Shown here in pieces: positions 1 through 8,944 of a stretch of DNA of 64,000 bases. Origin of the DNA: SAR202 cluster bacterium. GTDB lineage: Bacteria; Chloroflexota; Dehalococcoidia; Lucifugimonadales; VXLM01. The translations under genes were made by a program, and so were the position numbers. Position 1 is the first letter of the stretch. Each line of letters begins with the position of its first letter. Where the stretch lies: the NCBI GenBank assembly GCA_022448725.1, contig JAKUTR010000007.1:1-64000 (forward strand). The letters are read 5' to 3'. The notes below the pieces were generated by a model, which was given only the letters and a program-made list of their open reading frames with translations, did no database searches and was not told the DNA's origin.

Positions 1-16
1 GCAGTTTGTCTGGCAT
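1..16 (-). CDS. Start of an unknown gene, cut by the window edge
   Basis: Only five codons (M-P-D-K-L) are visible. An AGGAGG Shine-Dalgarno site (plus-strand CCTCCT, 21-26) stands 4 nt before the ATG at 16-14. A second ATG at 19-17 is only 1 nt from that site and is less likely to be used. The spacing behind the preceding minus-strand gene (stop at 51) suggests the last visible member of the glycosidase-like operon. Nothing can be said about function. Confidence 0.45.
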
Positions 17-50
17 CATGCCTCCTCGGTACGCGGTTTAAAGCCTGATT

Positions 51-1601
51 CTAGTCGTAGCGTATAACCAATTCAACGTCGGTCAGGATTATGTCGCTGT
101 TATCGTCGATCTCTTCATTACGGTGTTTTAGAATAACTTTGACTTGATGACTACCCATCAATACTTCGTCAACGGTCATCTCCCTTGAGATCCAAATGAC
201 GTCACTGACCTCGGATACATGAGAGATAAACTGGTTTGAAAAGGGAACGAATACCTGATCATAGTGTCTCTCAAAATTATCGAGTTCCTCTCCGTCCCAC
301 AGAATTTTTAATTTGTCTCCTTTGGCCCAGTTCTCGAGACGGAAACGAAGCTCCAAGTGGCTGGGCTTATCAGATGTTAAGTCGTCAGCAACTTCGAGGA
401 TCATAGTTGGGCCATCGCCGGTGAGAGTGCGCTTTAGAGGAACGGGGACTGTGCCTCTGATGCGGTCCTTCCAAAAGGCTCCTCGCCATTCCCCTTCATC
501 GATGATCACACGCCGGGTGGCAGCATAGATCTTATCGGTCCGTCTCAGGGTTTCAGTGGACCCGATGGTGTTTAGTAGTTCTCTACGCGTCTCACCATTG
601 GCGTGCCAATTGAAGATGTAGATGCCGTCGGCTCCCAGCATGTGATGCCGGGCTGCAAGGGCACGGTTCATCATCTGATCTTTCGTGAAGCCATCTTCCG
701 GGCCTAGAGCCGTACCTGATATCGACGCGTCAAAGCCAGGGTAAACCAGGATATTTGTTCCTTCACAAAGTTTCTTGAACTCTGCGACCTCGTGCTCAGT
801 CTCGGTCGCAGCACCACCGGCAGGGATTAGTATGTCGACCAGATCTTCCTCTACCCATGTTTTGATGTCATATCCTATCCGGTCACACATCTCGAGATAA
901 CCGTTCACCCGAGCAGCCAAGTAAAAAGGTTTGCCGCGCCGTTCAGAGATCTCATTAGTGAGCGTGCGAACAGCCCTTTGTATATCAGTGAGGGTGTAAC
1001 GCATCCGATAGCCGTAATCCTCGTCAAAATGGAAGGCATGTCGCTGCCAGTCGAGTTCGACCCCGTCCCAATCACTGTTCTCGCACAGTTCTTTGATCGT
1101 GTTGAACCGTCTCTCCCGAACCTCACTGATTGCGAAATCAAATGAGAGGGCAAACCATTCTCCGACCCGATCACCAAGGAGGTATTCTGGATGATTGCGA
1201 CGGAACTGTGTTAGTGACGGGTGTTTGGACTGCTCCATCTCGCCAGGTTGCATGCCACCGAAGTGGTTATCGTTCATGCGAACAGAAGCATAGACATGCA
1301 TGCCTAGTTCGTGGCCACGCTGGATGAGCGCAGCGTGAGGATCTTCGCCACGATCGTACATGGACAGAATGTTGGCGCTTTGTGTGAAATGACGTGCATG
1401 TATGTAAGAATCGGGTTTGTTCAATCGACGGTCGCCATCCTCTGATCCTCCAGTGCTCCAGAAGTGTGCCCCGACCTGAGTGTCCTTCATCACGGAATAG
1501 GCTTTGTCTAGGAACTGCTCCATAGATTGAGGGTACTCTGAGTAACCATGCGGGGCGCCGTCCCAGTTGTAAATGATCCCGTAGTCTGGTGGTCGCTGCA
1601 T
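51..1601 (-). CDS. Glycosidase-like TIM-barrel protein, paralog 1
   Basis: 516 aa, function unknown. The first ~350 residues alternate strands and helices like a TIM barrel in the style of the GHL10/DUF187 glycosidase-like proteins. Conserved blocks are SVRMN (107-111), DGVELDW (179-185, with acidic E182 and D184 as candidate catalytic residues), a strand with AARVNGYL, and GADGIYIFNW near 330. The last ~130 residues are beta-rich and carry VADD and WDGEELD, a module shared with four other proteins in this window. No signal peptide is seen, so it is probably cytoplasmic. GGAGG lies 6 nt before the ATG. It sits 25 nt behind paralog 2 in one operon. By its blocks it is closer to paralog 4 than to its two operon neighbours. 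A role on a sugar or polyol is inferred from fold resemblance only. Confidence 0.6.
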   Translation of the reverse strand: MQRPPDYGIIYNWDGAPHGYSEYPQSMEQFLDKAYSVMKDTQVGAHFWSTGGSEDGDRRLNKPDSYIHARHFTQSANILSMYDRGEDPHAALIQRGHELGMHVYASVRMNDNHFGGMQPGEMEQSKHPSLTQFRRNHPEYLLGDRVGEWFALSFDFAISEVRERRFNTIKELCENSDWDGVELDWQRHAFHFDEDYGYRMRYTLTDIQRAVRTLTNEISERRGKPFYLAARVNGYLEMCDRIGYDIKTWVEEDLVDILIPAGGAATETEHEVAEFKKLCEGTNILVYPGFDASISGTALGPEDGFTKDQMMNRALAARHHMLGADGIYIFNWHANGETRRELLNTIGSTETLRRTDKIYAATRRVIIDEGEWRGAFWKDRIRGTVPVPLKRTLTGDGPTMILEVADDLTSDKPSHLELRFRLENWAKGDKLKILWDGEELDNFERHYDQVFVPFSNQFISHVSEVSDVIWISREMTVDEVLMGSHQVKVILKHRNEEIDDNSDIILTDVELVIRYD

Positions 1602-1626
1602 TGTGTATCCTCCGATTTCTGAACTT

Positions 1627-3102
1627 CTAAACCAATACTGTTGGAGTCTCGGTTTTTGGGTAGTCGATGTCGATCTCCAAGACTGAAAGGACTACGGTGC
1701 GGTCAAGATTCATTGGACGCGAGCCGACGCTAACGCTGACCTCGTTGCGGCCGTGAACCAGTGTGCCCTCCGGGAGAATGAACTCCAGCGTTGAGTAAGT
1801 GTAGCCAAAAGGCGTGTATTTCCGATGCTCCTGATCCAACTCCGTGCCATTAATTAATATGGTCATGTCATCAAGGGATGTTGATTGGTCGAGACGTAGA
1901 CAGAGTGTCGCCCGGGCTCTGTCAACGTCCTCTGCAAGGTGCATGGAGACTGTCTTTGCCTGTCCAACCTCCAGGTTTACAGGCAACATTGAAGTGTGTC
2001 CAAACTTCAGGTTCGATGTGTGTTGTGGAGCCATGAAGTACCGTTTCGGTAGTTCAGACAGTACGTCGGGATCACCCATCTCAGAGAATAGTTGTCTCTC
2101 TTCGGGCCCAATAGGCCATCGGAACCATGGCAGGTAGATTGCGTCAGCACCGCGGTCCCAATAAGCAGCAGCAGCAGCACGGTAGTGTTCTACCGATGCG
2201 TACCCCTCGCGGTTGCCGCCCGCGATAGAACCCATGGCAGGGTAGACTTCACAGTTAGTGCCAGATGCTAAATCCGTGACCCACTCGAAGGGGAAATCAG
2301 GGTCGATAGGGATGTGTCCGTATACGTTAGGGACTACAAAATCTAGTAACCCTTCAGATATCCACGTCTCCACATCGAACCCAGCTTCCAGGTTAGCTGA
2401 CAGTGTTGGCAGTATTCTCGCGCCGATAGCAGCAGGTCCCTTGCCTTTCCGATTTGACCTCTGGGCTACGGCTCTAAGATCACGAATAAACTCGGTGACA
2501 ACGTGGAGGTTGTTAGTAACCTCGTCAGCTTCAAAGTAGAAAGGGGAAAAGGAAAGGTCAAGCTCAATACCGTCTACGTCGTAGCGTACGATTGTTTCCT
2601 CTGCAATGGCGAACCTTTCAGCGCGGACCTCAGGATGGACCCAGTTGAAGCTGTTCTTTCTCTCGGGATCATCGGTTCCCTTAAGAACCCATTCAGGGTG
2701 CTCGATCTTGAATCGCCAGTTGTGGGCATTGTCTTTGTCATTGGGGTTGGAAGAGTGGGTTAGGCGTAGGCTACCAATAAAGTCCATGCCTACTTCGTGC
2801 GCTCGGTCAATCATCACAGTTAGGGCGTCCTCGCCGTCACGTATCAGGCTCATCGAATTTTCATAAGCTCGCCAACTCGCCACGTCGCCAATAACTTCGA
2901 GGTGAGACGCGAAAATATCCGCAACCTTTGAGTCATGGAAAACTGTTGGGCCTACCCCGAACCCCCAAACGAAAGTATCGACGCCGGTTCCAGCGGCAGC
3001 GTCGATTGGTGCAGTTACCTGCTCGTGCGTGATAGGAGGATCTGGTATATAGAAGTGGTAGTGTCTGGCGTCGTCGTAGTAGATCAGTTTGCGATTTGAC
3101 AT
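1627..3102 (-). CDS. Glycosidase-like TIM-barrel protein, paralog 2
   Basis: 491 aa, function unknown. The N-terminus has the family strand LIYYDDARHYH (6-16). It continues with AGTGVDTFVWGFG, SLRLTHSS (111-118), PEVRAERF, DGIELD (177-182; E180 and D182 are the invariant acidic pair), and GADAIYLPWFRWP near 320. The C-terminal module has LAEDVDRA and ILINGTELD. It is clearly closest to paralog 3, and both share GVGPT/GAGPT-FHD, SWRAYEN/GWRAYEN and EHPEW. No signal peptide or membrane segment is visible. AGGGGTG precedes the ATG. The 13-nt gap to the upstream paralog indicates co-transcription and a recent tandem duplication. Confidence 0.6.
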   Translation of the reverse strand: MSNRKLIYYDDARHYHFYIPDPPITHEQVTAPIDAAAGTGVDTFVWGFGVGPTVFHDSKVADIFASHLEVIGDVASWRAYENSMSLIRDGEDALTVMIDRAHEVGMDFIGSLRLTHSSNPNDKDNAHNWRFKIEHPEWVLKGTDDPERKNSFNWVHPEVRAERFAIAEETIVRYDVDGIELDLSFSPFYFEADEVTNNLHVVTEFIRDLRAVAQRSNRKGKGPAAIGARILPTLSANLEAGFDVETWISEGLLDFVVPNVYGHIPIDPDFPFEWVTDLASGTNCEVYPAMGSIAGGNREGYASVEHYRAAAAAYWDRGADAIYLPWFRWPIGPEERQLFSEMGDPDVLSELPKRYFMAPQHTSNLKFGHTSMLPVNLEVGQAKTVSMHLAEDVDRARATLCLRLDQSTSLDDMTILINGTELDQEHRKYTPFGYTYSTLEFILPEGTLVHGRNEVSVSVGSRPMNLDRTVVLSVLEIDIDYPKTETPTVLV

Positions 3103-3115
3103 TCTCTATTCACCC

Positions 3116-4576
3116 CTACGTTTGAGCCGTCGGCTTGGGATAGTCGATTATGACCTCAATGCCATTGAGCAACGGACTTTCGGTACCCAAGTTATGTGGG
3201 CGAGAAAGAATTTCAACACCTACCGTGTTAAGCCCTGTAATAAGTAGTCCTGGTTTCAATCTGTAGTCGAGTACCTCGCCTAAGTAGCCAATCGCTCTTC
3301 GCCATACAGTTTCTTGGTCGAGTGCCACATCGTTTATCGTCACTGTCATTTCATCTAGGTTTGTGGTGTCCGCTGTGATCAAGCGTAAAGTGCTGAGAGC
3401 TCCCTTAAAATCATCAGCTATAAATATGGTTGCGGTTTTTACTCCAGTGCCTACTGCCAGAGACATGGGTAGGGTTGCATCATACCCGTATGAGGCCGCA
3501 TATTTGCTGCTGGGTTTTGAGAAATAGTGCTTCGGTTGGTGGGCAAGAACGTTGGGATCTCGGATCTCTGATAGGATCGCTCGCTCCTCAGCTCCGTGTG
3601 GCCATTTGAACCAAGGTAGGTGGATACCATCGGCCCCTTTTGCCCAATAGGCTGCAGCTCCAGCCCGGTATTGTTTCAGGTTGGCATGTCCGCCCTGGTC
3701 TGGGAGGGCATGTGTCTGAAGTGAGGGATAGACGCGACAGTCGGTGCCGCGACCAAGCTCGACGAGCCATTCAAAGGGAAAGTCACTATCTAGTTGCATG
3801 TCTTCGTAGATGGTCGGTATGACGAAGTCTACTAGACCGGTTTTGATCCACGTCGTTACGTCAATTCCTGCGGCGGTGTTGCCTTTCAGGGTTGGCAGTA
3901 CCCGAGCTCCTATCAATATCTTCTTACCCTTGCTCTCCGATGCTAGATCTGCCGTCTTACGGGCCTCAACCATGAACCGGGTAAGGATCTGCGCTTTTTC
4001 TTGGACTGCATCATCCTCAAAGTAATGAGGCCAGAAGGTCCAGTCGACCTCGAAGCCGTCAATATCATATTTATTAACGGTTTCTTCGATGAGGGCGAAC
4101 CTCTCTGCCCGTACCTCGGGGTAAGTCCAGTCGAAGGCGAATTTCCCCGGGCCTTTCAAGCACCATTCGGGGTGTTCGTTTCGGAAGGTCCACGTGAACA
4201 TATCATCTGGTTCCGATGGGTCGGCCGGATGTGACATCCGTAGACTGACGAAGAACTCGATACCCTTGTCCTGAGCGCGGTTAATTAGGATATTGAGAGG
4301 GTCGAATCCTTGATTACGGAGGCTTTTAAGATTCTCGTACGCCCTCCATCCAGCTATCTCCTGGAATTTTCCTATATGCGTACCCCACCTCTCACCTACA
4401 TCAGTGTCATGGAACATCGTTGGGCCTGCACCCAGTCCATAGATTAGGGTGTCGACTCCCGTGCCGACGATTTCATCGATTGGCTTCCATGCTTCCTCAA
4501 GGCGCATCGGTGGATCGTAATAATAGATATAGGAGTGGCGGGCGTCGTTGTGGAAAAGTACTCGTCGTTCGCTCAT
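3116..4576 (-). CDS. Glycosidase-like TIM-barrel protein, paralog 3
   Basis: 486 aa, function unknown, and the first gene of the three-gene tandem. It has VLFHNDARHSY (6-16), GTGVDTLIYGLGAGPT, SLRMSHPAD (111-119), DGFEVDW (173-179, acidic E176/D178), RVLPTLKG and GADGIHLPWFKWP. The C-terminal beta-rich module has IADDFKGA and VTINDVALD. A GGGAGG Shine-Dalgarno site stands just before the ATG. The 154-nt gap to the upstream M16 peptidase gene, also on the minus strand, leaves room for a promoter, but I could not find a convincing one. The fold assignment rests on pattern resemblance to glycosidase-like barrels. Substrate and even enzymatic activity are unproven. Confidence 0.6.
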   Translation of the reverse strand: MSERRVLFHNDARHSYIYYYDPPMRLEEAWKPIDEIVGTGVDTLIYGLGAGPTMFHDTDVGERWGTHIGKFQEIAGWRAYENLKSLRNQGFDPLNILINRAQDKGIEFFVSLRMSHPADPSEPDDMFTWTFRNEHPEWCLKGPGKFAFDWTYPEVRAERFALIEETVNKYDIDGFEVDWTFWPHYFEDDAVQEKAQILTRFMVEARKTADLASESKGKKILIGARVLPTLKGNTAAGIDVTTWIKTGLVDFVIPTIYEDMQLDSDFPFEWLVELGRGTDCRVYPSLQTHALPDQGGHANLKQYRAGAAAYWAKGADGIHLPWFKWPHGAEERAILSEIRDPNVLAHQPKHYFSKPSSKYAASYGYDATLPMSLAVGTGVKTATIFIADDFKGALSTLRLITADTTNLDEMTVTINDVALDQETVWRRAIGYLGEVLDYRLKPGLLITGLNTVGVEILSRPHNLGTESPLLNGIEVIIDYPKPTAQT

Positions 4577-4730
4577 GTGCCTCCCTTGCTTTTAGTCAAC
4601 GGTGCTCAGGAATTATCTAATAATCAAGACGATGTAACCGTCTCTGACCAATGTATTGTACTTGTGGAATCTCCTTCGGCGAAATTTCCTCAAAATGCGA
4701 TGAATAAGTTGGAGACTAGAACAGCCACTT

Positions 4731-7397
4731 TTACGAACCGCTCAATTCCGCCCCGTGGTGGTCTACGTGGACAATCGGGTGGCCTAGTTCCTCCAAATCC
4801 GATCCAATGACATCACGGTCTCCAACAACCAGCAGCATTAACTGGTGGTTTTGTATGTGCGTCCCTGCGACGCGATTAATATCGTCAACGGTAAGGTTCT
4901 TATACTGTGCCTCGAGCGATGTATAGTAGTTGTCGGGGAGGCCAAACATCAAAATCCGGGCCATTTGGGAGACTGTTTGGCTTTGAGTTTCAAACTGACC
5001 TGCAAAACCCTTAAGTAGTCCGTCTTGTGCAGCGGCAAATTCTTGGTTATCCACTGGTCGCCCACCCTGAATGTCTTCGAACTCTTTCAATACCTCGATC
5101 ACAGCCTCTTTGGTCACAGAGGTCTGAACAGATCCCCATGCTACAAGAGTTGATGGTCCAGTTGCCCAGTCTATTGAAGAATGAAAACCGTAGCTGTAGC
5201 CCTTATCTTGGCGAAGATTTTGATTTAGACGAGCCATGAAATGGCCACCAAAAAGGTAGTTGAGAAGGTTGAGTGCGTAGAAATCACCATCGTGCCGGGA
5301 GATTGTTAGGTGGCCAGTGTGTATAACTGACTGAGCAGACCCGGGTTTGTCCACCAGATAAATGATTGTTGACGCTCGGACGGGGGCAGGAGGCCCCTCA
5401 AGTGTAGGAAGGTTGCTTGTTTTGTTGTCACTCCACCCACCTAGCGTTCTCTCTACGTGTTTCATTAGGCTCATAGAGGAAACGTCGCCAACTGCGATCA
5501 GTGTCGAACCAGAAGGGTACCGTGATGATGCGAAGTGAGTAGCGAGGTCATCTCGGCTAAACTCAGCTATCGTAGACTCTGTACCGATTGGTGGGTTTCC
5601 GTACGCAGTGTTTTGGCCATACAAAAGTGAGCGAGCTACTCTCTGTGCGACCATTGAGGCATCGTCAGAAATTCTTCGGAGGTCGATTAGTCGCTCCTTG
5701 CGTACACGGTCTAGCTCTTTATCTGGGAAGCTGGCTTCTTGGACTACTTCTCCAATTATTTCGATAGCGCGAGCCCAGTGTTGAGTTAGAGTCGAGCTTC
5801 CTACGAAACTTTGCTCGTTACCGACTGAACTATTAAGCCGAGCACCCATAAACTCCATCTCTTCAGCGATCTGCTGACTGGTTAGATTCACGGTGCCTTC
5901 AGACAGCATGCTTGCTGTTAGATGAGAAAGTCCCGGTGCGTCTAGGGGGTCAGAGGTAGACCCTGAGTTACCAACGATGCTTATTGAAACGACTGGGAGA
6001 CTACGTTCTTTGATATAGAGTACGTTTAGGCCGTTTGAGAGGACCTCGCGGGCTGGCACTGGTGGTGAGAATGACTTATCCGGCTTCCCGGGAGGGGTGA
6101 TAGTTCTATCTAGCTTCACATGAGACCCAACGGTCACTTCTTTTTCTGGAAGTACGGTCAGTCTCACCCGGTTGCCACCGAGGCGGTTTGCAACCTGTTT
6201 GATGTCATCTGGGGTAATGGCGCGGTAACGTTCGATATCTGAATTTATATTGCCCGGATCACTGGTGAAAATATTAAACAGGTTTAGTTGATCAGCCCGG
6301 CCTCCAAAACCACCAATGCGTTCGAGACTACGTACGTCGTCACTTTCGAAGTGATTGAGGGCCCGTCCCAATTCCCGTTCACTTGGAGGAGTGGCCCTAA
6401 GCAGATTTAGTTCGGAGTCGGCTATTTCCTGAAGTTCATCAAGGCTTTGGCCAGGGTTGCCAGTAATTTGAATTATGAATTCGCCGGCGATTTCCCGAGT
6501 GTAGTGAGCAACCATCACATCTCGCGCTATCTGCCGGGTGTAAACGAGTTCTCGGTACAGACGAGAGGTTTTCCCGTCTCCCAGTATTGATGCCATAAGG
6601 TCAAGCGCGGCCTCGTCTGGCCCAAACATGGGGCCAGTTGGCCATACAAGAGATAATCGCGGCAACTGGATCTTGTCTCGCATGTCGAGGCGCGACTCAC
6701 CTACTAGGGGAGAGTGCATTTGTTTGACACGATCAATGGTTGGGCCGGGAGGTAAGCTCCCGAAGTACCTCTCAATCTGCTCAATCGTATCCTCAACGTC
6801 TATGTCGCCTGCGATCGCCAGGCTTGCATTGTTAGGGGAATAGTATTTGTTAAAGAAATCCTTAACGTCATCGAGTTCGGCTGCTGTCAGGTCTTCTTGA
6901 GACCCAATAATTGGCCAACTGTAGGGGTGTGGGCTTGGGAAAACGGCCGATTCCAGCGCAAGGTGAGACTTGCCATATGGCCGATTCTCGTAGCTCTGGC
7001 GGCGCTCATTCTTTACGACATCTCGCTGCAAGTCTAGACGGTTCTGGTCGAGTGCTTCGAGTAAGAAACCCATTCGGTCTGACTCCAGCCAGAGCACCAT
7101 CTCTAGATGATTCGCTGGAACGGTGGTCCAGTAGTTCGTCCGATCATGGGTGGTTGATCCGTTGATACTCGCACCAACCTTTTCTAGAGGCTCGAAGAAA
7201 TCAGCATTGTGGTTCTTAGAGCCTTCAAACATTATGTGCTCAAAAAGGTGTGCAAACCCTGTGCGACCTTGGTCCTCATCTTTTGACCCGACGTGGTACC
7301 AGAGATTTACGGCTATGATTGGAAGGGTGTCGTCCTGGTGGAGGATGACTTGGAGCCCGTTGGTTAAGGTATATTTCTCAAAATCGATAGATAGCAT
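4731..7397 (-). CDS. M16 family zinc metallopeptidase (pitrilysin/MPP type), two fused units
   Basis: 888 aa with two M16 halves of ~430 residues on one chain. The first half has the inverted zinc motif HLFEH (residues 50-54) and the downstream VVKNERR, whose Glu is the usual third ligand. The second half begins near VPAREVLSNGLNVLYI and keeps the fold, but has LSHLTASM instead of HxxEH, so it should be the non-catalytic partner half. Members of this family degrade peptides inside a clam-shell chamber. No signal peptide is seen, so a cytoplasmic role is likely. A TTG lies one codon upstream (7400-7398), but the ATG at 7397 is better spaced (7 nt) from GGAG. A perfect TATAAT is found upstream. 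Confidence 0.9.
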   Translation of the reverse strand: MLSIDFEKYTLTNGLQVILHQDDTLPIIAVNLWYHVGSKDEDQGRTGFAHLFEHIMFEGSKNHNADFFEPLEKVGASINGSTTHDRTNYWTTVPANHLEMVLWLESDRMGFLLEALDQNRLDLQRDVVKNERRQSYENRPYGKSHLALESAVFPSPHPYSWPIIGSQEDLTAAELDDVKDFFNKYYSPNNASLAIAGDIDVEDTIEQIERYFGSLPPGPTIDRVKQMHSPLVGESRLDMRDKIQLPRLSLVWPTGPMFGPDEAALDLMASILGDGKTSRLYRELVYTRQIARDVMVAHYTREIAGEFIIQITGNPGQSLDELQEIADSELNLLRATPPSERELGRALNHFESDDVRSLERIGGFGGRADQLNLFNIFTSDPGNINSDIERYRAITPDDIKQVANRLGGNRVRLTVLPEKEVTVGSHVKLDRTITPPGKPDKSFSPPVPAREVLSNGLNVLYIKERSLPVVSISIVGNSGSTSDPLDAPGLSHLTASMLSEGTVNLTSQQIAEEMEFMGARLNSSVGNEQSFVGSSTLTQHWARAIEIIGEVVQEASFPDKELDRVRKERLIDLRRISDDASMVAQRVARSLLYGQNTAYGNPPIGTESTIAEFSRDDLATHFASSRYPSGSTLIAVGDVSSMSLMKHVERTLGGWSDNKTSNLPTLEGPPAPVRASTIIYLVDKPGSAQSVIHTGHLTISRHDGDFYALNLLNYLFGGHFMARLNQNLRQDKGYSYGFHSSIDWATGPSTLVAWGSVQTSVTKEAVIEVLKEFEDIQGGRPVDNQEFAAAQDGLLKGFAGQFETQSQTVSQMARILMFGLPDNYYTSLEAQYKNLTVDDINRVAGTHIQNHQLMLLVVGDRDVIGSDLEELGHPIVHVDHHGAELSGS

Positions 7398-7435
7398 CAA
7401 AAAACTCCGACTGCAAGACTTGTGTATGCTCAGCT

Positions 7436-7464
7436 ATTATAAGGTGCTAATGGACTCAACAAGA
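7436..7464 (-). promoter_or_regulatory. Putative promoter of the M16 peptidase gene
   Basis: On the minus strand there is an exact TATAAT (plus positions 7436-7441). A weak -35 candidate lies 17 nt upstream (TCTTGT, 7459-7464); TTGTTG fits with a 15-nt spacer. The predicted transcript would start about 30 nt before the ATG. It lies in the divergent gap shared with the lipoprotein gene. Confidence 0.45.
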
Positions 7465-7571
7465 GAAAGCCTGAGCTTTTACGGTAAGTTTACTATTGGG
7501 GAAGTAGGGAGGCGATGGCACATGCTATCGGTGATCCTTTGACTAAAGTGAAAGAAGCGATATTTTTACAG

Positions 7572-8873
7572 ATGAAAACATTTACATTGATAGCTTTTCT
7601 CGTCGGTATTGCTTTATCGAGCACGGCGTGCGGAGACTCCGATTCTCAAGAACCGACTGCAACACCTAGACCGACAAGAGTTGCCCGACCAACGCCTACC
7701 CTCGAGGCATTACCCACTGTTAGTTCTCAGGATTCTCTATCCAAGGCTGGTACTGCTACCACAGAGGGGATGCCGACTCCTATTCCAGCCGTTGGTCAGC
7801 CCGCCTTTGAAACCCTGGTAGGTCAGGCGGCACCGGAGTTGGTTGGCATTAGCAACTGGATTAACACTAGCCCATTCACTTTGAAAGATTTTCTTGGCAA
7901 AGTTGTACTAATTGATTTTTGGACATACACATGTGTCAACTGCATCCGCACATTACCTATTCTTAAGGAGTGGGATGATAAATATTCGACCAGTGGGTTA
8001 GTTGTCATTGGTCTTCATTCACCTGAGTTTGAATTCGAAAAAGATGCAGCAAATGTTGAAAAAGCGGTCGCCGATTTCGGAATAACATATCCAAACCTGC
8101 AGGATAATCAGATGGCTACTTGGAAGGCGTACCGGAATCAGGCTTGGCCAGCTAAATACCTGATTGATAAAGACGGGATCATTAGGTACTCCCACTTCGG
8201 TGAAGGGGCATACGATGAGACGGAGGATGAGATACGCCGATTGCTCAAGGAGGCGGGAGTCGATGTTGGTCTAATCGAAGATGGGGATATCATTGGAGGG
8301 ACCTACCACAAAGGAGCCTTTGTGGAAGACCCTGAGCTCCAGCTAACCCGGGAGTTATACACTGGTTTGGAAAGAAACTTCACGGGGCTACAGTTTGAAG
8401 GATTGCCCTATGTTTTACATCGGGAATATTTTGAGAATCCTGACAGTGACGTGCTCTATGTGGATGAGGCGAGTGAACACCTAAACCAGTTCATCTACCT
8501 GGAAGGCCTCTGGCACAACCATCTCGAGAGCCTGCAACATGCCCGGAAGACAGAGAATTATGAAGACTACATACTGGTTAACTTTCGAGCATCGGAAGTG
8601 AATGTAGTCCTCACTGTTCAGGAAAATGCCGAGCCCTACGAGGTGCGAGTTCTAGTTGATGATGCTCCCGTGGCGCGGCAGTTTGCTGGTGCTGATATTC
8701 GTTACGATGAACAGGAGAATAGTTTCATGCTGGTTGATCAGGACCGAATGTACGCGGTCTTGAGCTTTCCTGAATTCGAGGGTCATGAGCTTAAGTTAAG
8801 TTCTAACTCAGACAGTTTCTCAGTCTTTGCCTACACCTTTGGGGCCTATACTGAACTTCATGATATCCCGTGA
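7572..8873 (+). CDS. Thioredoxin-like (TlpA/DipZ-type) lipoprotein
   Basis: 433 aa from the ATG that opens a lipoprotein signal peptide: MKTF, a hydrophobic stretch, then lipobox SSTAC with C20 as the lipidated Cys. A Pro/Thr-rich linker (~25-75) leads to a thioredoxin-fold domain with active site WTYTCVNC (C121 and C124) and TLPILKEW. A beta-rich C-terminal region (~260-433) follows. The Trx domain plus C-terminal extension resemble the periplasmic part of DipZ proteins, here without the CcdA-like membrane part. The expected role is extracytoplasmic thiol-disulfide exchange. The frame is open upstream to an ATG at 7515, but the lipobox argues strongly for 7572. There is no clear Shine-Dalgarno site at 7572, so the start is moderately certain. 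Confidence 0.8.
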   Translation: MKTFTLIAFLVGIALSSTACGDSDSQEPTATPRPTRVARPTPTLEALPTVSSQDSLSKAGTATTEGMPTPIPAVGQPAFETLVGQAAPELVGISNWINTSPFTLKDFLGKVVLIDFWTYTCVNCIRTLPILKEWDDKYSTSGLVVIGLHSPEFEFEKDAANVEKAVADFGITYPNLQDNQMATWKAYRNQAWPAKYLIDKDGIIRYSHFGEGAYDETEDEIRRLLKEAGVDVGLIEDGDIIGGTYHKGAFVEDPELQLTRELYTGLERNFTGLQFEGLPYVLHREYFENPDSDVLYVDEASEHLNQFIYLEGLWHNHLESLQHARKTENYEDYILVNFRASEVNVVLTVQENAEPYEVRVLVDDAPVARQFAGADIRYDEQENSFMLVDQDRMYAVLSFPEFEGHELKLSSNSDSFSVFAYTFGAYTELHDIP

Positions 8874-8944
8874 CGGCAAATTTGATGATCCACCCTTAAT
8901 ACTCTCGCGGGGGTATGATGGGAAACTCTTTTTGGGGGGCTGAT

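Noticed and set aside
51-4576. One gene split by frameshifts into three
   Set aside because: Each unit has its own ribosome site, full barrel and C-terminal module, so they are true tandem copies.
7515-7571. Longer start of the thioredoxin-like lipoprotein (ATG at 7515), or a tiny leader peptide from ATG 7522
   Set aside because: The lipoprotein signal begins at 7572, and extra residues in front would spoil it. The six-residue frame after AGGGAGG is intriguing but too short to support.
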